Assembly: GCA_903813345.2 (NCBI GenBank)
Contig: CAIIXF020000003.1
Coordinates: 11,670,931 to 11,734,930 of the forward strand
DNA from: Owenia fusiformis
Lineage: Eukaryota; Annelida; Polychaeta; Sabellida; Oweniidae
DNA length: 64,000 bases
Direction of reading: 5' to 3'
The notes below the pieces were generated by a model. It had not been told where the DNA came from. It ran no database searches and saw nothing but the letters and a program-made list of their open reading frames with translations. Shown piece by piece: positions 1-13,013 of this stretch. The first letter of the stretch is position 1. Each line of letters opens with the position of its first letter. Both the position numbers and the translations under genes were made by a program.

Positions 1-1718
1 GACAAATGTCCACCCGGAGTTATACCTATCAACGATTTCAAGGTATTGCCACTCTTGTATGTGGAGTATGATTTGGATTGCAATACAAGTGAAGATGGGG
101 TTTCCATTTGAATTTCAGTGCAGTCGATGATCACACGAGTATTGGGATAGGCTGCTTTAAAATTTTCAGGCATATTCTCATCAATAAGCTGTCTGCTTGG
201 CCATATGTTGATTTGGCCAAGTCGCTCATACAAATATACAGTCCATGATATAAGTATTGCACTAACTGTTGACTTCGACACCTTGAATCGATACGCCAGG
301 TCTTGCTCAAAGAGACCAAGCCTAACTCTGCAGAGAAACATGAAGAACTCTTGACGCGGAGTCAGCAGTCTCGGTCTTCCCCGTTTCACGTGCGATGAAT
401 TTGACTTGACACCAGCATTGTTGACACTGGTACTGTAGACAATATTTTCTCCAGAACTACCAGTTTCAAGTCCTACTAACAAGCGGTCAAAGTCCTTGAT
501 CTCAGGTAATCCAGTGTAGAAGGTAACATCACGTGGTGGCAAGTTGTCAATTGAAAAAACATCTTTGGATATCGTTTCATGAGCAGTGGATAGTTCACTT
601 TTTGATTTGGCAAGTTCATTTTGAAGCTTTTTTATTGTTTCATCACGCTCGAGTAAGTCATCTTCTAACTCTGCAGTTCGGTCTTGCAACAATTTGATAG
701 TAGCTGATAAGTGTTTATTCACCGATTTATTTTCCTCAAGCTTGATTTTAATGGCTTCAAGTGTTCGATTAAGCAGACTAGATTCCAATTTGAGTTTGCT
801 AAACTCAATGTTCAATCTTGTTTCATCAACTTGGTTTTTGACAGGTGTGGTCTGAGCAGTTGATGTATTTGATACATCATCATGGATGGGAGCTGTTGTT
901 TCACTAAATGAATCTGAACTAGAGATTGAGTCTGTATCTGTGTCATTTTCTGATAGAGCATCAGATTCTAGGGCACAGTTCACTTGCCCTGGTGCCGATA
1001 CCTTCCTAGACATCCACTTGTTGGGGCGTCTCTCTTTAGCTGGGGTATATACATATTTCTTGTCCAAGTTTAGCCAGCAATCAAAGACTGAGGGGACTGC
1101 ATCTTCTTTTAAGTAACATCTGTTGGAGTATCCACCGGTATATCGATAATCCTCATCTTTGAAATGGAGTGAACACACCACTGTTCCAGCTGATATCTTG
1201 AATGTGTTGTTTATGTCGCGTTTGATTTTGACCACCCATTGTTGTCTACGCTTGGGATCACTGGGAAAGCTGGAAATAAAAAAATGGAACAATATATTTG
1301 TAAGTTTACATTGTGACATCAATCAGTCAATAAAAGTAATTATATAATACATAAATATTTCTAGAAAGAATCATAAGGTACATGTACATGTATGAGAACA
1401 TTCTACAAATAAATTACAATAGGCTAATGTACAGATTGTGAATACTATAAAAATAAAAAACAAATGGTAAAAATATCACTCTCTACATTGACAATGCAAT
1501 GTACATGTATGATAAACTGCATTTAATCAGTATTATAGTTTGTGAAATTTTAAATACCTGTGAAAGGTGACCTTTCTTCCATTTTCCACCCTTGTCCCAG
1601 TCTTTGTACAATGTGGCACACAGCAATTTCTGCGATCCTTTTTGATTTTGACATTCTTCCCTTCCAGTACAGTACTTGGGTTTGTAGCTTTTACAAGGAT
1701 TTCAATATTGCTGTCCAT
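1..1718 (-). CDS. THAP zinc finger plus DDE_4-type transposase protein, two exons, 3' truncated by window edge
   Basis: Exon 1 (1718-1558) begins MDSNIEILV and holds the first half of a THAP C2CH finger (CVPHC, then VTFH). A donor at 1557-1556 joins in phase to exon 2 (1269 down past base 1), giving VTFHSFPSDPKRRQQW. The later C and H of the finger lie in VVCSLHF, and AVPSVF matches the end of a THAP domain. A serine/acid linker and a heptad-like coiled coil follow (about 780-550). Next comes a helix-turn-helix-like stretch (GRPRLLTPRQEF), then RVIIDCTEI and SYSTYKSGNTLKSLIGITP. These match the nuclease core of DDE_4 transposases (Harbinger/ISL2EU type), where RVIIDCTEI carries the first catalytic Asp. 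Everything visible is open, with no stop or frameshift. It could be an active element's transposase or a domesticated host gene; no terminal repeats are assignable because the 3' end is missing. Confidence 0.85.
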
Positions 1719-2369
1719 GGTCTCTCAGGACATGTACAGGACATGTAGTTGAGCTGAAAACAAACAGACATATGTTGTATGTTGTAACCAGGGTGAACTA
1801 GTAGGACTGAGAGTGTTTACTTTGTAGCAATGTTGTCGGGATTCATTGTAGCCGACCTGTATCAAATGTATATGTTTGTATCAATATGGCTACAATGTAA
1901 AAATGGCGTCGACTCACGACTCGGCAAAGAAGTACTAATTTTGAAAGCTCTGATAAATATAGGACAATGACAACCATATTTTTCGAATCAAACGATAAAA
2001 ATACATAAATATTGAATCAATATTAATGTAAAATATCAGTTTTGCTACATAATAAGAAGGGAATGGATAGTAGGTTTTACAGATTTTACTATTTTTTGTT
2101 ATTGTTTTCGAAAAATAGAAATACAGATCTTTCTCTCAATCGATTCTCTGGAGTTATTATCTTCTAACAGGTGAAATATTACATGATTATGTCGTACTAC
2201 AGAGTATTTAAAACGTGATATCTTACCCAATACGGTATTTTATTCCAAGTTAAAAACGGCAATTTTATATTGGTATAATGTAGCCATTTCTTCCTATCAA
2301 AGTATGACGTAGATGCGCGAAAAGACGACTGCGCATCCCGATAGGTGTCGGGATTTATCGGAAGACTCT
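1719..2369. other. Gene-free stretch between the THAP gene and the inverted repeat
   Basis: AT-rich sequence without a credible exon. Short related GTCGGGATT/CCCGATA blocks occur near 1830 and 2340. It probably includes the promoter of the minus-strand THAP gene, but I see no clear core-promoter motif. Confidence 0.4.
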
Positions 2370-3261
2370 ATTGAAATTGTAAAAATTGAAATACTTATAA
2401 TTAGGCTAAGCATTTTTTTTACTTCATATGATATTAAGTAAGCTTTAATTAATATTTATTTAAATTCCAGAAATATTTTTTTATAAATACTGAAGTAATT
2501 CTTTTAGTTTTTAACGGAGAGAAATCCCCGGGATCGATGTCTGATATATAAGTTAACGTTTCGTTCACTACACACATCCTGGTACCTGGGAGTTAGAATA
2601 TCGCCCATTACAAAATCAAGTAAAGTTTTATGTTCGGATTATACATTGATCCAGAAGGTCAGTATACAAGGTGTCATAGATGGGATTTAGCCGTCAGACA
2701 ATATAACTAACTATCAGGAGCCTGTAGGCTTTAGGATTTTAAGCTGAAAAGCACCGAAGAAGATAATATTCCAGATAGAAGTCAGAAAATTCACTGAAAT
2801 TACAGCGGAAATTCCCCAAAATATTCGTAAGCTTACAACATCTCACAATAGAATGGAGGAGGAGGACAGGAAGTAAACTTTATGCTTCACAGATCAGCTA
2901 TGTTTCCTGTGATATTATGATAAATGGAACTTAATGGTTCACAGTTCAAACGAGTGCAAGTAGACTATATGACTTTACTACCCGTCCCAGGCTACACGCC
3001 TTACTGTTAGATCTACTAGTCTACTGTAGTGTCGATATATTCTTGTGATCATGACAAAGTTTACTCGACCTTCGAATTTTGAAATCGAAAGACTAGCACA
3101 ATGGCTGACATTGAGGGATAGATTTACAACATAAAGTACAAGTGCAACACACAAGAAAACAAGCACGTACAAATCCTTTCAATTTGCTGAACCTGTAGAG
3201 CCTGTGGATATTGCATGGGACATTACGACGTAAGTAGATGCTTGCTTATTTTGTTGGTACA

Positions 3262-3795
3262 GTGTATCGTTTGCTCATTTCATAGGCACAATAGGCATAT
3301 ACCTATTTATTTATTCATATCATTGGTACAGTGCTCGTTTAGCTGTTTGCTCACTGATTTCATGGGCACAGTACACATGTAGCTGTTTGCTCATTTCATG
3401 GGCACAGTGACATGTAGCTGTTTGCTCATTTCATGGGCACAGTGACATGAAGCTGTTTGCTCATTTCATGGGCACAGTACACATGCAGCCGTTTGCTCAT
3501 TTCATGGGCACAGTACACATGTAGCTGTTTGCTCATTTCATGGGCACAGTATTGTGAAAGTAAACATGTAGCGTAGCTGTTTGCTCAATTTATTGGTAAA
3601 GTGTATATATAGCTGTGTTCGCTCATCTTATGGGTACAGTGAACATGTAGCCATTTGGTTTGTTCATGGGCACAGTAAACATGTAGTGTTTGCTCATTTC
3701 ATGGGCACAGTACCACGTAACTGTTTGCTCATTTCATTGATACAGTGCATATTTAGCTGTTTGCTCATTACATTGCTACAGTATGCATGTTGCTG
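3262..3795 (+). repeat. ~36-bp tandem repeat in left arm
   Basis: More than ten imperfect units built on GCTGTTTGCTCATTTCATGG followed by GCACAGTACACATGTA. Unit length varies around 33-37 bp. The ORF across it is an artefact of periodicity. Confidence 0.85.
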
Positions 3796-4381
3796 TTACA
3801 GTTTGCTCTGTGTCAGAGTCAGATCTAATGTCACTCTGGGTATAATAGTCGAGAGAAATTATGTCAATATTATATTTAAATCAAATCAATTTAGAAAATA
3901 TCACAATTATGATATTATTTTTATTTGTCTATTTGATTTTTGCCTTTGAAACTCCAAAATGCACCAAATAATAGCTCATGAATTTTTGGATTTGCACTTT
4001 CAGGTTTCAAGTTTGAACAAACATGGAGGACAGAACAATTTACTTTGATTTACTTCCTGGAAGACGCTCCAGCACAGGGAATCTTTATGATGTATGTTTA
4101 GTGAAGCTGAGGAAACCACCTTTTGGTTTACAAATTACAATGGAGCACCAATTTGCAGTGGGACTGCCTGTACAGCTGTCAGCTGTACAATGTTTTTCCA
4201 TGATGGTGCTATATTATATTATGTGTCTACTGTACAAATGCAAGGGACTTATTCTCATCCAGGAAAATGCACTGTCTGATCACCTTCACAATGACAATAC
4301 TACAGTATTAAAGACCAAGTAAACAAAAGGGGGAAGAAAGTCCTGAAGCATCTCTGGTTATACAGATAGTTGAATGATTGT

Positions 4382-5085
4382 TAGCCTTGCCCCAAGTCGG
4401 TCTCTTTTACTTATCTTGATTTCTATTATGACCGCCTTGTACCAAAGAGAAAGCCACGTGCTTTACCGACAGTTTGTTTATGTCGGTGATTTTGACCAAT
4501 AGCATGCGATCTTTCAATGTCTAAATTTAGGTTACAAACACACGAGGTAATACAGTTGTTGATTTTGCTCCAATCAGCAAGTTAGTATCGGAACCTTTGA
4601 TAGTGGCATTGTGGGAAGTCCTACCTCGCTTTACTTTCATCAGCTAGCAAAACTGAAAATGACCCTCGCAAAATCGATAAACGTTTTATTTGCCAAATAT
4701 AATTGAAAGTAATTTGAATGTAGTGAACCGATTTAATATCAGAAAGTTGATGACTGATCAGTTCATATATAAACACTTATAGTTATGCTGTAAAAAGGAT
4801 AATGAAAAGTTATTATGTTTCTGGTGAATGCGTTTTATTTGTAAGGGAGATACCTGGATTTGCAGACTGCAAGCATGCCGCATATAACTTCAAAACCGCA
4901 TGGCGAACACGTGGATTTATTTATTGATTTTTGTGTATGACTACCGCTATTGGCTAATGCTATAGGGCACGCGTACTAGTTGGTGCATAATTTATCATAA
5001 TAACAGTGGAGATGTATCGGATTACACAAGGCGGTAATAATTCAAGATCAGATAAAGTAAAAAATACCGACTTGGGGCAAGGCTA
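4382..5085. mobile_element. Mutator-like MITE, 704 bp, left arm
   Basis: The ends form inverted repeats of about 60 bp starting TAGCCTTGCCCCAAGTCGGT. The element is flanked by an exact 9-bp duplication AATGATTGT (4373-4381 and 5086-5094). Nine-base duplications and long terminal inverted repeats are typical of MULE elements. It has no coding capacity. It was in place before the arm was duplicated, because the mirror copy is present. Confidence 0.8.
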
Positions 5086-6480
5086 AATGATTGTGTTGAC
5101 GAATAATTGTTGCTTGTAACCTACAAGTTGTAAGAGCATGCATGTGTGTCTGTTAAAAAATGAAACATTTATTTAAAATGAAAATTATACATATCCTTGG
5201 GTGCGAGGCAATCTTCTATAGTTGTCATCTTATCAAAACTATGCAATGGGGGCTTCAGTTCATTCAACAATTCTAATCCTATGTACAGTTGAACAAAATG
5301 AAGCTCAAATAAGCTCATCCTGAATTATTTGAGCAAAATGAAGCAACATTACAATTGTGAAAAGTTATCATGTCTGTTATAATTGCTCAGTCACAATCAC
5401 ATTTTATTTAGATTATGAAATGTAGGAGTTCACTTGCAGATTGTGAAGAAATAGCAGGACTATGATTAAATGCTATGGCACCTTTAGGAAGTGTATGGTT
5501 ATCGCTACAGTCATGTCATCCAGAAGAGCCAGATATTTGCATTTTCTTCATTCTGGGGCTCGTTTTATGCATGCTAAGAACTATAGTTGTCTCACAAGCA
5601 ACTAAGTTATTCACTGTTAAATAAAAAATAGTAAAACCAAAGTAAATAGGCCAATATTACGTTGGCTACCGAAATGTACTCCAAATATGCCTATTGCATT
5701 TTTAAAAGGATGTTTTATCAGATTATAATGACTTATGTGACTTAGAACTTTAAATTTTGTAATTTGGTTTAATTGCATATTTATTTGTATATTTATTTTA
5801 TAAAAATCATGTTTTATAGACATCCATGTTTTGTTTTATATTTCAGAATATTACTCAAATTAATGTATATTTATTTCATAAATTAAATTTTATGTAAGAC
5901 ATATATAAAATATCCCCGGGATCAACACTCGTTCAGTGTAAAATAGTACTCTGGGCGGAGGTTCGCTGGGGGTCTTGAAAAAATGAATTTTCCTCTTCCA
6001 CCCTCCCAAATTTAGAGGTGTATGATTTATGACTTAAACATCATGTATTTTATTTAATGTATATATGTTTATCATAGGGCGGTTTATATATTGCCTTGCA
6101 TTGTAAACAACTTACATTGGCAATATGAATAATTTAATATGTTTTGTAAGAAGATGTGTTTTGTAATAAGATTTATTAATTAAAATAAATCCGCTCATTT
6201 TAAGCCCAACATCCATGTTTTGTAATATTTCAGAATATTACACATTGATAAACATTTAGTAATCTGATTATTATGTAAGATGAATAAATGACTGATATAA
6301 ACTTGGTACCATTATATGTTCAATAGATTGTTAAAGGAAATTAATAATGTTGTAAGCAAGTTTTGGTTAGAAAGTTCACAATTTTACTGTGGTGTTGGTT
6401 TGTAAACAGTCATTTGTGGTCTGAATTGGTCATACTTTCAGAAATAGATGGTTTCAATTTTTTATTTGCTTAGAGTATAT

Positions 6481-7460
6481 TATAATGCTGTACTGTTCAC
6501 ATGATATATAGAGACAGGTTTTTATTTGGAGGTGTTCACCAAGACACTTATTTGCTGTTTACACAGAAATCTGTGGTGTTATATTTATATGTTATATTTA
6601 TATCATGACTGTGAGGATCAATAAAAATAACTCAATAACCATTACAGAGACAAAGGAGTGTTCACAGTATATTCATGATATATAGAGACAGGTTTCCACT
6701 TAGAAGTGTTCACCAAGACACATATTTAGTATTTACTGTATATAGAGAAATCTGTGGCATTATATTTATATGTTTTATTTATAATTATAATCATGACTGT
6801 GATCAAGAAAAAATAACTCCATAAGCATTACAGAGACAAAGGAGCGTTCACTGTATAGCCATGATATATTGAGATAGGTTTTCACTTAGAGCCTCTGAGG
6901 TGTTCACCAAGACACATATTTGTTGTATACAGAGAAATTTGTGGCGTTATATTTATATGTTTTATTTATAATTATTATCATAACTGTGAGGATCAAGAAA
7001 AATAACTCCATAAGCATTACAGCATTCCAGCATTCCAGAGACAAAGGAGTGTTCACTGTATAGCCATGATATATAGAGATAGGTTTTCACTTAGAGGTGG
7101 TTACCAAGACACATATTTGCTATTGACACAGAAATCTGTGGCGTTATATTTATCTGTTTATATATAATCATGACTGAGGATCAAGAAAAAATAACTCCAT
7201 AAGCATTACAGAGACAAAAGAGTGTTCACTATATATATAACCATGATATATCCATGATATACAGAGACAGGTTTTCACATAGAAGTGTTTACCAAGACAC
7301 ATATTTGCTGTATGCACATATATTTGTGGTGCTATATTTATATGAGGTTAAACAAAAAAGGATTCCATAAACATTACTAAGGGGTGTTCATTGTATCCAT
7401 GATTTACAGATTCTAACACATAGAAGTGTTCACTAAGACACATATTTGCTGTATACACTT
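6481..7460 (+). repeat. ~180-bp tandem repeat in left arm, about six units
   Basis: Units share TGTTCACCAAGACACATATT, an ATATATAGAGACAGGTTTT block, a TCTGTGG block and CATTACAGAGACAAAGGAG. Units differ by small indels, so the array is old, yet both arms carry the same variants. Confidence 0.8.
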
Positions 7461-7545
7461 TAGATCACATGTAAATTGTATTGACAAAGACTATTAATAA
7501 ATATAAATCGATTAACCATAAATAAAATCTTTTGTTATTGAGGGC

Positions 7546-7875
7546 CTTTACTGAAGTTTTACAGAATGATTAAAATAACTTCAAAGATTTATCAACGAAT
7601 GCATAAAGAACGTGTAAAGAATCCATAAGGAAAGCAGCAGTCTGTCAGGAATATGTAAAGAAAAAGTAGAGAATCTTTACAAAAACTCTATTGAATCAGT
7701 AAAGTTTGAAACTTATATTTACAGAATAAATGCAGTATCATTACAGATTCTGTAAACTCGTTTCTTTATCGAAACATTGCCGTGATCAAGTCCGAACAGT
7801 TTCATTACAGTTTTGACAGTAAAGAATCTGTATGGATTTTTTATGGAAATTGTGATGGAAAAAATTGCCTGTGTA
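7546..7875 (+). repeat. TTTACAG-rich element ending at the inner edge of the left arm
   Basis: Self-similar sequence rich in TTCTTTACAGAATC-like words. It ends in GGAAAAAATTGCCTGTGTA exactly where the arm ends. A diverged third copy with the same end lies at 16410-16757, so this is a dispersed repeat with a defined terminus. Confidence 0.65.
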
Positions 7876-7911
7876 GTGGGGACATAAAAGGTAAATCTTT
7901 ATTCCTCTTAC

Positions 7912-8934
7912 TTGTAACTCAGAAGTTGCAATGTTTGGGCCAATAACATTAGCAATGCCAATGAAAAATAGGGACCGCGAGTCGTCGTTCACTGGAATCA
8001 TGTATTTGTAGAAATTAATTGTCTCTAATGTACCTGCAACGAAGACCAAGAATGAAACAAAGTGTTACCCCAAGTTCTTGACACCAACAATCACATAAAG
8101 AATACAGTCTTTGGAGTTAGAAGATATTGTGTATGAGGAAAATCGATTGAAAATGACAGATCGTAATATCCATTCAGCCATTGCTATATACTGTAGTTAC
8201 CTATAGGAGCTGATATTTCATCCCACTTTCCATCCTTACTTTAACTTCAAAGTAAATTGAGAACAATCTCATTCATACTAACCTAGGCTATCATCCAGAA
8301 ACTCAGTGGATGGATTAAAACCAGTTGCGAACACAATGTCATCAATATCATCTATACGACTGCCATCTTGAAATATTGCTCCAGTCTTTGTAATTTCCTT
8401 GACTTCTCCCTTCATCTACATGCAAGCATTTACACATGAATGATCATAATAAGATAACAATTCATATGAATGAAGTATAGCAGGTACTATTTATATTTAA
8501 ATTAGTTGCCCATAAAAGGTAGGTTTACCCGTTAGCCGACAGTCGGAAGTTGCAATCGCAAATACAAGCTAAGGAACGTATCTAAACTTACAACAGCTGT
8601 TTGTCTCTGCTTTGTTTTACTTTTACAAATATTAAAGAATATTTCACGGTAGCTTCGATGCTGGTTAAGTGTTAGAGTTAAGGCTCTCTTATATATACTG
8701 TACAGTCAATTGTTAACCATGTTAACGCGATGATGACTTATACATAAAACAATTCATTTATATGCCATTCATCACTAGTGTTTTAGAACCTTTAACGCCC
8801 CTGCCGCAATACGAAATTCAATTTCGTCTCCTAGAGCAACGGTCATTCTCATCAATCCACGTTTAGGCTCCATACTATAGTCTTTGAAATTGAATCTTTT
8901 GCGCAAGTCTCCTCCATACACCTTGTCTAGTTCA
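7912..8934 (-). pseudogene. FMO copy A, internal exons 6-8 isolated in the loop of the inverted repeat
   Basis: Three exons align one-to-one with exons 6-8 of copy B and have the same lengths and phases: 8934-8790 (145 nt), 8415-8283 (133 nt) and 8033-7912 (122 nt), all with GT-AG borders. They encode VYGGDLRKRFNF, MEPKRGL, then [10 protein letters not shown] with the FMO FATGF motif, and TLETINFYKYMIP. There is no stop or frameshift. The N-terminal FAD and NADPH exons are not in the loop or arms, and exons 9-10 do not follow on this strand; matching ones lie at 32637-35757 on the plus strand. Intron 8 reaches the arm 36 bp after its donor. It is either a stranded gene fragment or part of a gene whose loop has inverted. 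Confidence 0.85.
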
Positions 8935-9479
8935 CTACAATGGATACACAATGAAACATAAATAGTTATATCACAGGGTACGTTCCAAATTAAGCCCGAC
9001 AGTTGAACGCACTTGCCATTTGTTACAGTTGAATATCGAACTCCGAACACCAACCGCCGAACACCAACTGCTGCCGGAAAGAAGTATACCATACTATAAC
9101 AATATATCACCACATGTGGTGGTGACATATAAACTGCTTGAGTTTGAAATAATATAATTTTAAATCATGCAATTTCTCACCATTCGGAGCACTTTTTCAA
9201 ATGATCTCAGGCCAAAGAAGTCAAACGTGAACCCCCTGAATTTTTTTTAAGGCCCTCCCCTTGTTTTTTTATTAGGAGAGACAATGTTAAATTCGCAAAT
9301 GAATTGGAAAAATAACACAAATACGAGAGAATCAAAATAGAACAAGTCAAATAGCAGCAGACAAGACCAATACACAATTTACCCATAGGCCCTATAAGAT
9401 AATGGGATAGTTTCTAAATAGCAGACAAATCAATGAAATCTAGTGCTGCCATCTTTTATTCGGCTTTCAGCTTGGGCTA

Positions 9480-9775
9480 GAGTTCCATTCACTTACATGC
9501 TAAAATCTTGGAAAAGTGGCTTAATTTCATCCGCGTTTTTGGGCCCCTAAAACCCAAAAGTGGGCCCACATTTTGAAATTTTGAGGCCCATTTTCTTCGA
9601 CATTTTGCCTGAAATTAAAAACTAAGGCCTTATAAGGCCCAGTTATGACCAAAAAGACGCACTTTTTGGGGCCTTAAGGCATTTTTTGGCCCAACATTTT
9701 TTGGGGCCCCATTTTTTTTCTTGGCCCATCCAAAGGGGAAGGGGGGCAGGCCCCCCCCCCCAGATCCGCCACTGC
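9480..9775. repeat. GGCCC-rich repeat in the loop
   Basis: Repeated GGCCC/GGGCC words with a C-run near 9751, ending CAGATCCGCCACTGCA. A related end (C-run plus CAGATCCGCAAGTG) occurs near 44030, so this looks like the edge of a dispersed element. No coding signal is seen. Confidence 0.5.
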
Positions 9776-10102
9776 ATATACCAACAGAAAGCTAAGATCA
9801 AGACCAAAACACTCAACTCATTGAAAAACAACTTACCCGTCGAAGACCCACCCCACACACCTCCAAACGCACACCATCAACCGAAAATACCGCAAAACTC
9901 AGAAAAATAAAAAAAATACATCCAAACAAGAGCACATTAACAACCCCTCTAATACATACAATATCAACATAAAATATACCTGACAATATAAGTACAAACA
10001 ATGGACCGGGATAAGGTACAACACGATGGAGATGAAAGTTGAAACTGATCTTTTCACCGTTTCAGAAAAATCTGATCTAATTTCTAGTTATTCTTATATT
10101 AT

Positions 10103-10223
10103 GAATGTCCTGCAACAATATCCTAGACAGTAAATTTGACATCGTTAAACCTACACAAACTCCGAATCTGGTACACGGTATAACGCGCGTGTAATATACG
10201 TTAAAGCAAATTCCAATTCCATG
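10103..10223. mobile_element. Truncated MITE at loop/right-arm junction
   Basis: Shares AACAATATCCTAGACAGT, CCTACACAAACT and AACGCGCG blocks with the complete element at 36675-36904. It stops at the arm boundary in the middle of the element, which marks that boundary as a rearrangement or insertion breakpoint. Confidence 0.7.
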
Positions 10224-10553
10224 TACACAGGCAATTTTTTCCATCACAATTTCCATAAAAAATCCATACAGATTCTTTACTGTCAAAACTGTAATGAAAC
10301 TGTTCGGACTTGATCACGGCAATGTTTCGATAAAGAAACGAGTTTACAGAATCTGTAATGATACTGCATTTATTCTGTAAATATAAGTTTCAAACTTTAC
10401 TGATTCAATAGAGTTTTTGTAAAGATTCTCTACTTTTTCTTTACATATTCCTGACAGACTGCTGCTTTCCTTATGGATTCTTTACACGTTCTTTATGCAT
10501 TCGTTGATAAATCTTTGAAGTTATTTTAATCATTCTGTAAAACTTCAGTAAAG
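10224..10553 (-). repeat. TTTACAG-rich element at the inner edge of the right arm
   Basis: Mirror copy. Here it abuts, and truncates, the MITE remnant at 10103-10223. Confidence 0.65.
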
Positions 10554-10638
10554 GCCCTCAATAACAAAAGATTTTATTTATGGTTAATCGATTTATATTT
10601 ATTAATAGTCTTTGTCAATACAATTTACATGTGATCTA

Positions 10639-11618
10639 AAGTGTATACAGCAAATATGTGTCTTAGTGAACACTTCTATGTGTTAGAATCTGTAAATCAT
10701 GGATACAATGAACACCCCTTAGTAATGTTTATGGAATCCTTTTTTGTTTAACCTCATATAAATATAGCACCACAAATATATGTGCATACAGCAAATATGT
10801 GTCTTGGTAAACACTTCTATGTGAAAACCTGTCTCTGTATATCATGGATATATCATGGTTATATATATAGTGAACACTCTTTTGTCTCTGTAATGCTTAT
10901 GGAGTTATTTTTTCTTGATCCTCAGTCATGATTATATATAAACAGATAAATATAACGCCACAGATTTCTGTGTCAATAGCAAATATGTGTCTTGGTAACC
11001 ACCTCTAAGTGAAAACCTATCTCTATATATCATGGCTATACAGTGAACACTCCTTTGTCTCTGGAATGCTGGAATGCTGTAATGCTTATGGAGTTATTTT
11101 TCTTGATCCTCACAGTTATGATAATAATTATAAATAAAACATATAAATATAACGCCACAAATTTCTCTGTATACAACAAATATGTGTCTTGGTGAACACC
11201 TCAGAGGCTCTAAGTGAAAACCTATCTCAATATATCATGGCTATACAGTGAACGCTCCTTTGTCTCTGTAATGCTTATGGAGTTATTTTTTCTTGATCAC
11301 AGTCATGATTATAATTATAAATAAAACATATAAATATAATGCCACAGATTTCTCTATATACAGTAAATACTAAATATGTGTCTTGGTGAACACTTCTAAG
11401 TGGAAACCTGTCTCTATATATCATGAATATACTGTGAACACTCCTTTGTCTCTGTAATGGTTATTGAGTTATTTTTATTGATCCTCACAGTCATGATATA
11501 AATATAACATATAAATATAACACCACAGATTTCTGTGTAAACAGCAAATAAGTGTCTTGGTGAACACCTCCAAATAAAAACCTGTCTCTATATATCATGT
11601 GAACAGTACAGCATTATA
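10639..11618 (-). repeat. ~180-bp tandem repeat in right arm
   Basis: Mirror of the left-arm array; a 60-base comparison at 10899-10958 was identical. Confidence 0.8.
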
Positions 11619-13013
11619 ATATACTCTAAGCAAATAAAAAATTGAAACCATCTATTTCTGAAAGTATGACCAATTCAGACCACAAATGACTGTTTACAAA
11701 CCAACACCACAGTAAAATTGTGAACTTTCTAACCAAAACTTGCTTACAACATTATTAATTTCCTTTAACAATCTATTGAACATATAATGGTACCAAGTTT
11801 ATATCAGTCATTTATTCATCTTACATAATAATCAGATTACTAAATGTTTATCAATGTGTAATATTCTGAAATATTACAAAACATGGATGTTGGGCTTAAA
11901 ATGAGCGGATTTATTTTAATTAATAAATCTTATTACAAAACACATCTTCTTACAAAACATATTAAATTATTCATATTGCCAATGTAAGTTGTTTACAATG
12001 CAAGGCAATATATAAACCGCCCTATGATAAACATATATACATTAAATAAAATACATGATGTTTAAGTCATAAATCATACACCTCTAAATTTGGGAGGGTG
12101 GAAGAGGAAAATTCATTTTTTCAAGACCCCCAGCGAACCTCCGCCCAGAGTACTATTTTACACTGAACGAGTGTTGATCCCGGGGATATTTTATATATGT
12201 CTTACATAAAATTTAATTTATGAAATAAATATACATTAATTTGAGTAATATTCTGAAATATAAAACAAAACATGGATGTCTATAAAACATGATTTTTATA
12301 AAATAAATATACAAATAAATATGCAATTAAACCAAATTACAAAATTTAAAGTTCTAAGTCACATAAGTCATTATAATCTGATAAAACATCCTTTTAAAAA
12401 TGCAATAGGCATATTTGGAGTACATTTCGGTAGCCAACGTAATATTGGCCTATTTACTTTGGTTTTACTATTTTTTATTTAACAGTGAATAACTTAGTTG
12501 CTTGTGAGACAACTATAGTTCTTAGCATGCATAAAACGAGCCCCAGAATGAAGAAAATGCAAATATCTGGCTCTTCTGGATGACATGACTGTAGCGATAA
12601 CCATACACTTCCTAAAGGTGCCATAGCATTTAATCATAGTCCTGCTATTTCTTCACAATCTGCAAGTGAACTCCTACATTTCATAATCTAAATAAAATGT
12701 GATTGTGACTGAGCAATTATAACAGACATGATAACTTTTCACAATTGTAATGTTGCTTCATTTTGCTCAAATAATTCAGGATGAGCTTATTTGAGCTTCA
12801 TTTTGTTCAACTGTACATAGGATTAGAATTGTTGAATGAACTGAAGCCCCCATTGCATAGTTTTGATAAGATGACAACTATAGAAGATTGCCTCGCACCC
12901 AAGGATATGTATAATTTTCATTTTAAATAAATGTTTCATTTTTTAACAGACACACATGCATGCTCTTACAACTTGTAGGTTACAAGCAACAATTATTCGT
13001 CAACACAATCATT

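Larger units (their letters stand above)
2370..7875 (+). repeat. Left arm of giant inverted repeat (5506 bp)
   Basis: Each base pairs with position 18099 minus its coordinate in the right arm. Checks near 2371, 3421-3480, 6301-6360, 7141-7200 and 7860 were identical with no offset, so the arms carry no net indels. The match stops at 2369 (T versus A) and at 7876. Inside the arm are a 36-bp tandem array, a Mutator-like MITE, a ~180-bp tandem array and a TTTACAG-rich terminal block. ORFs up to 122 codons exist, but they show no recognisable domain and I do not call them genes. Confidence 0.95.

Noticed and set aside
3581-4322. ORFs of 99-122 codons in the left arm, with mirror copies in the right arm
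   Set aside because: They run through tandem repeats or lack any recognisable domain, and their duplication merely follows the inverted repeat.
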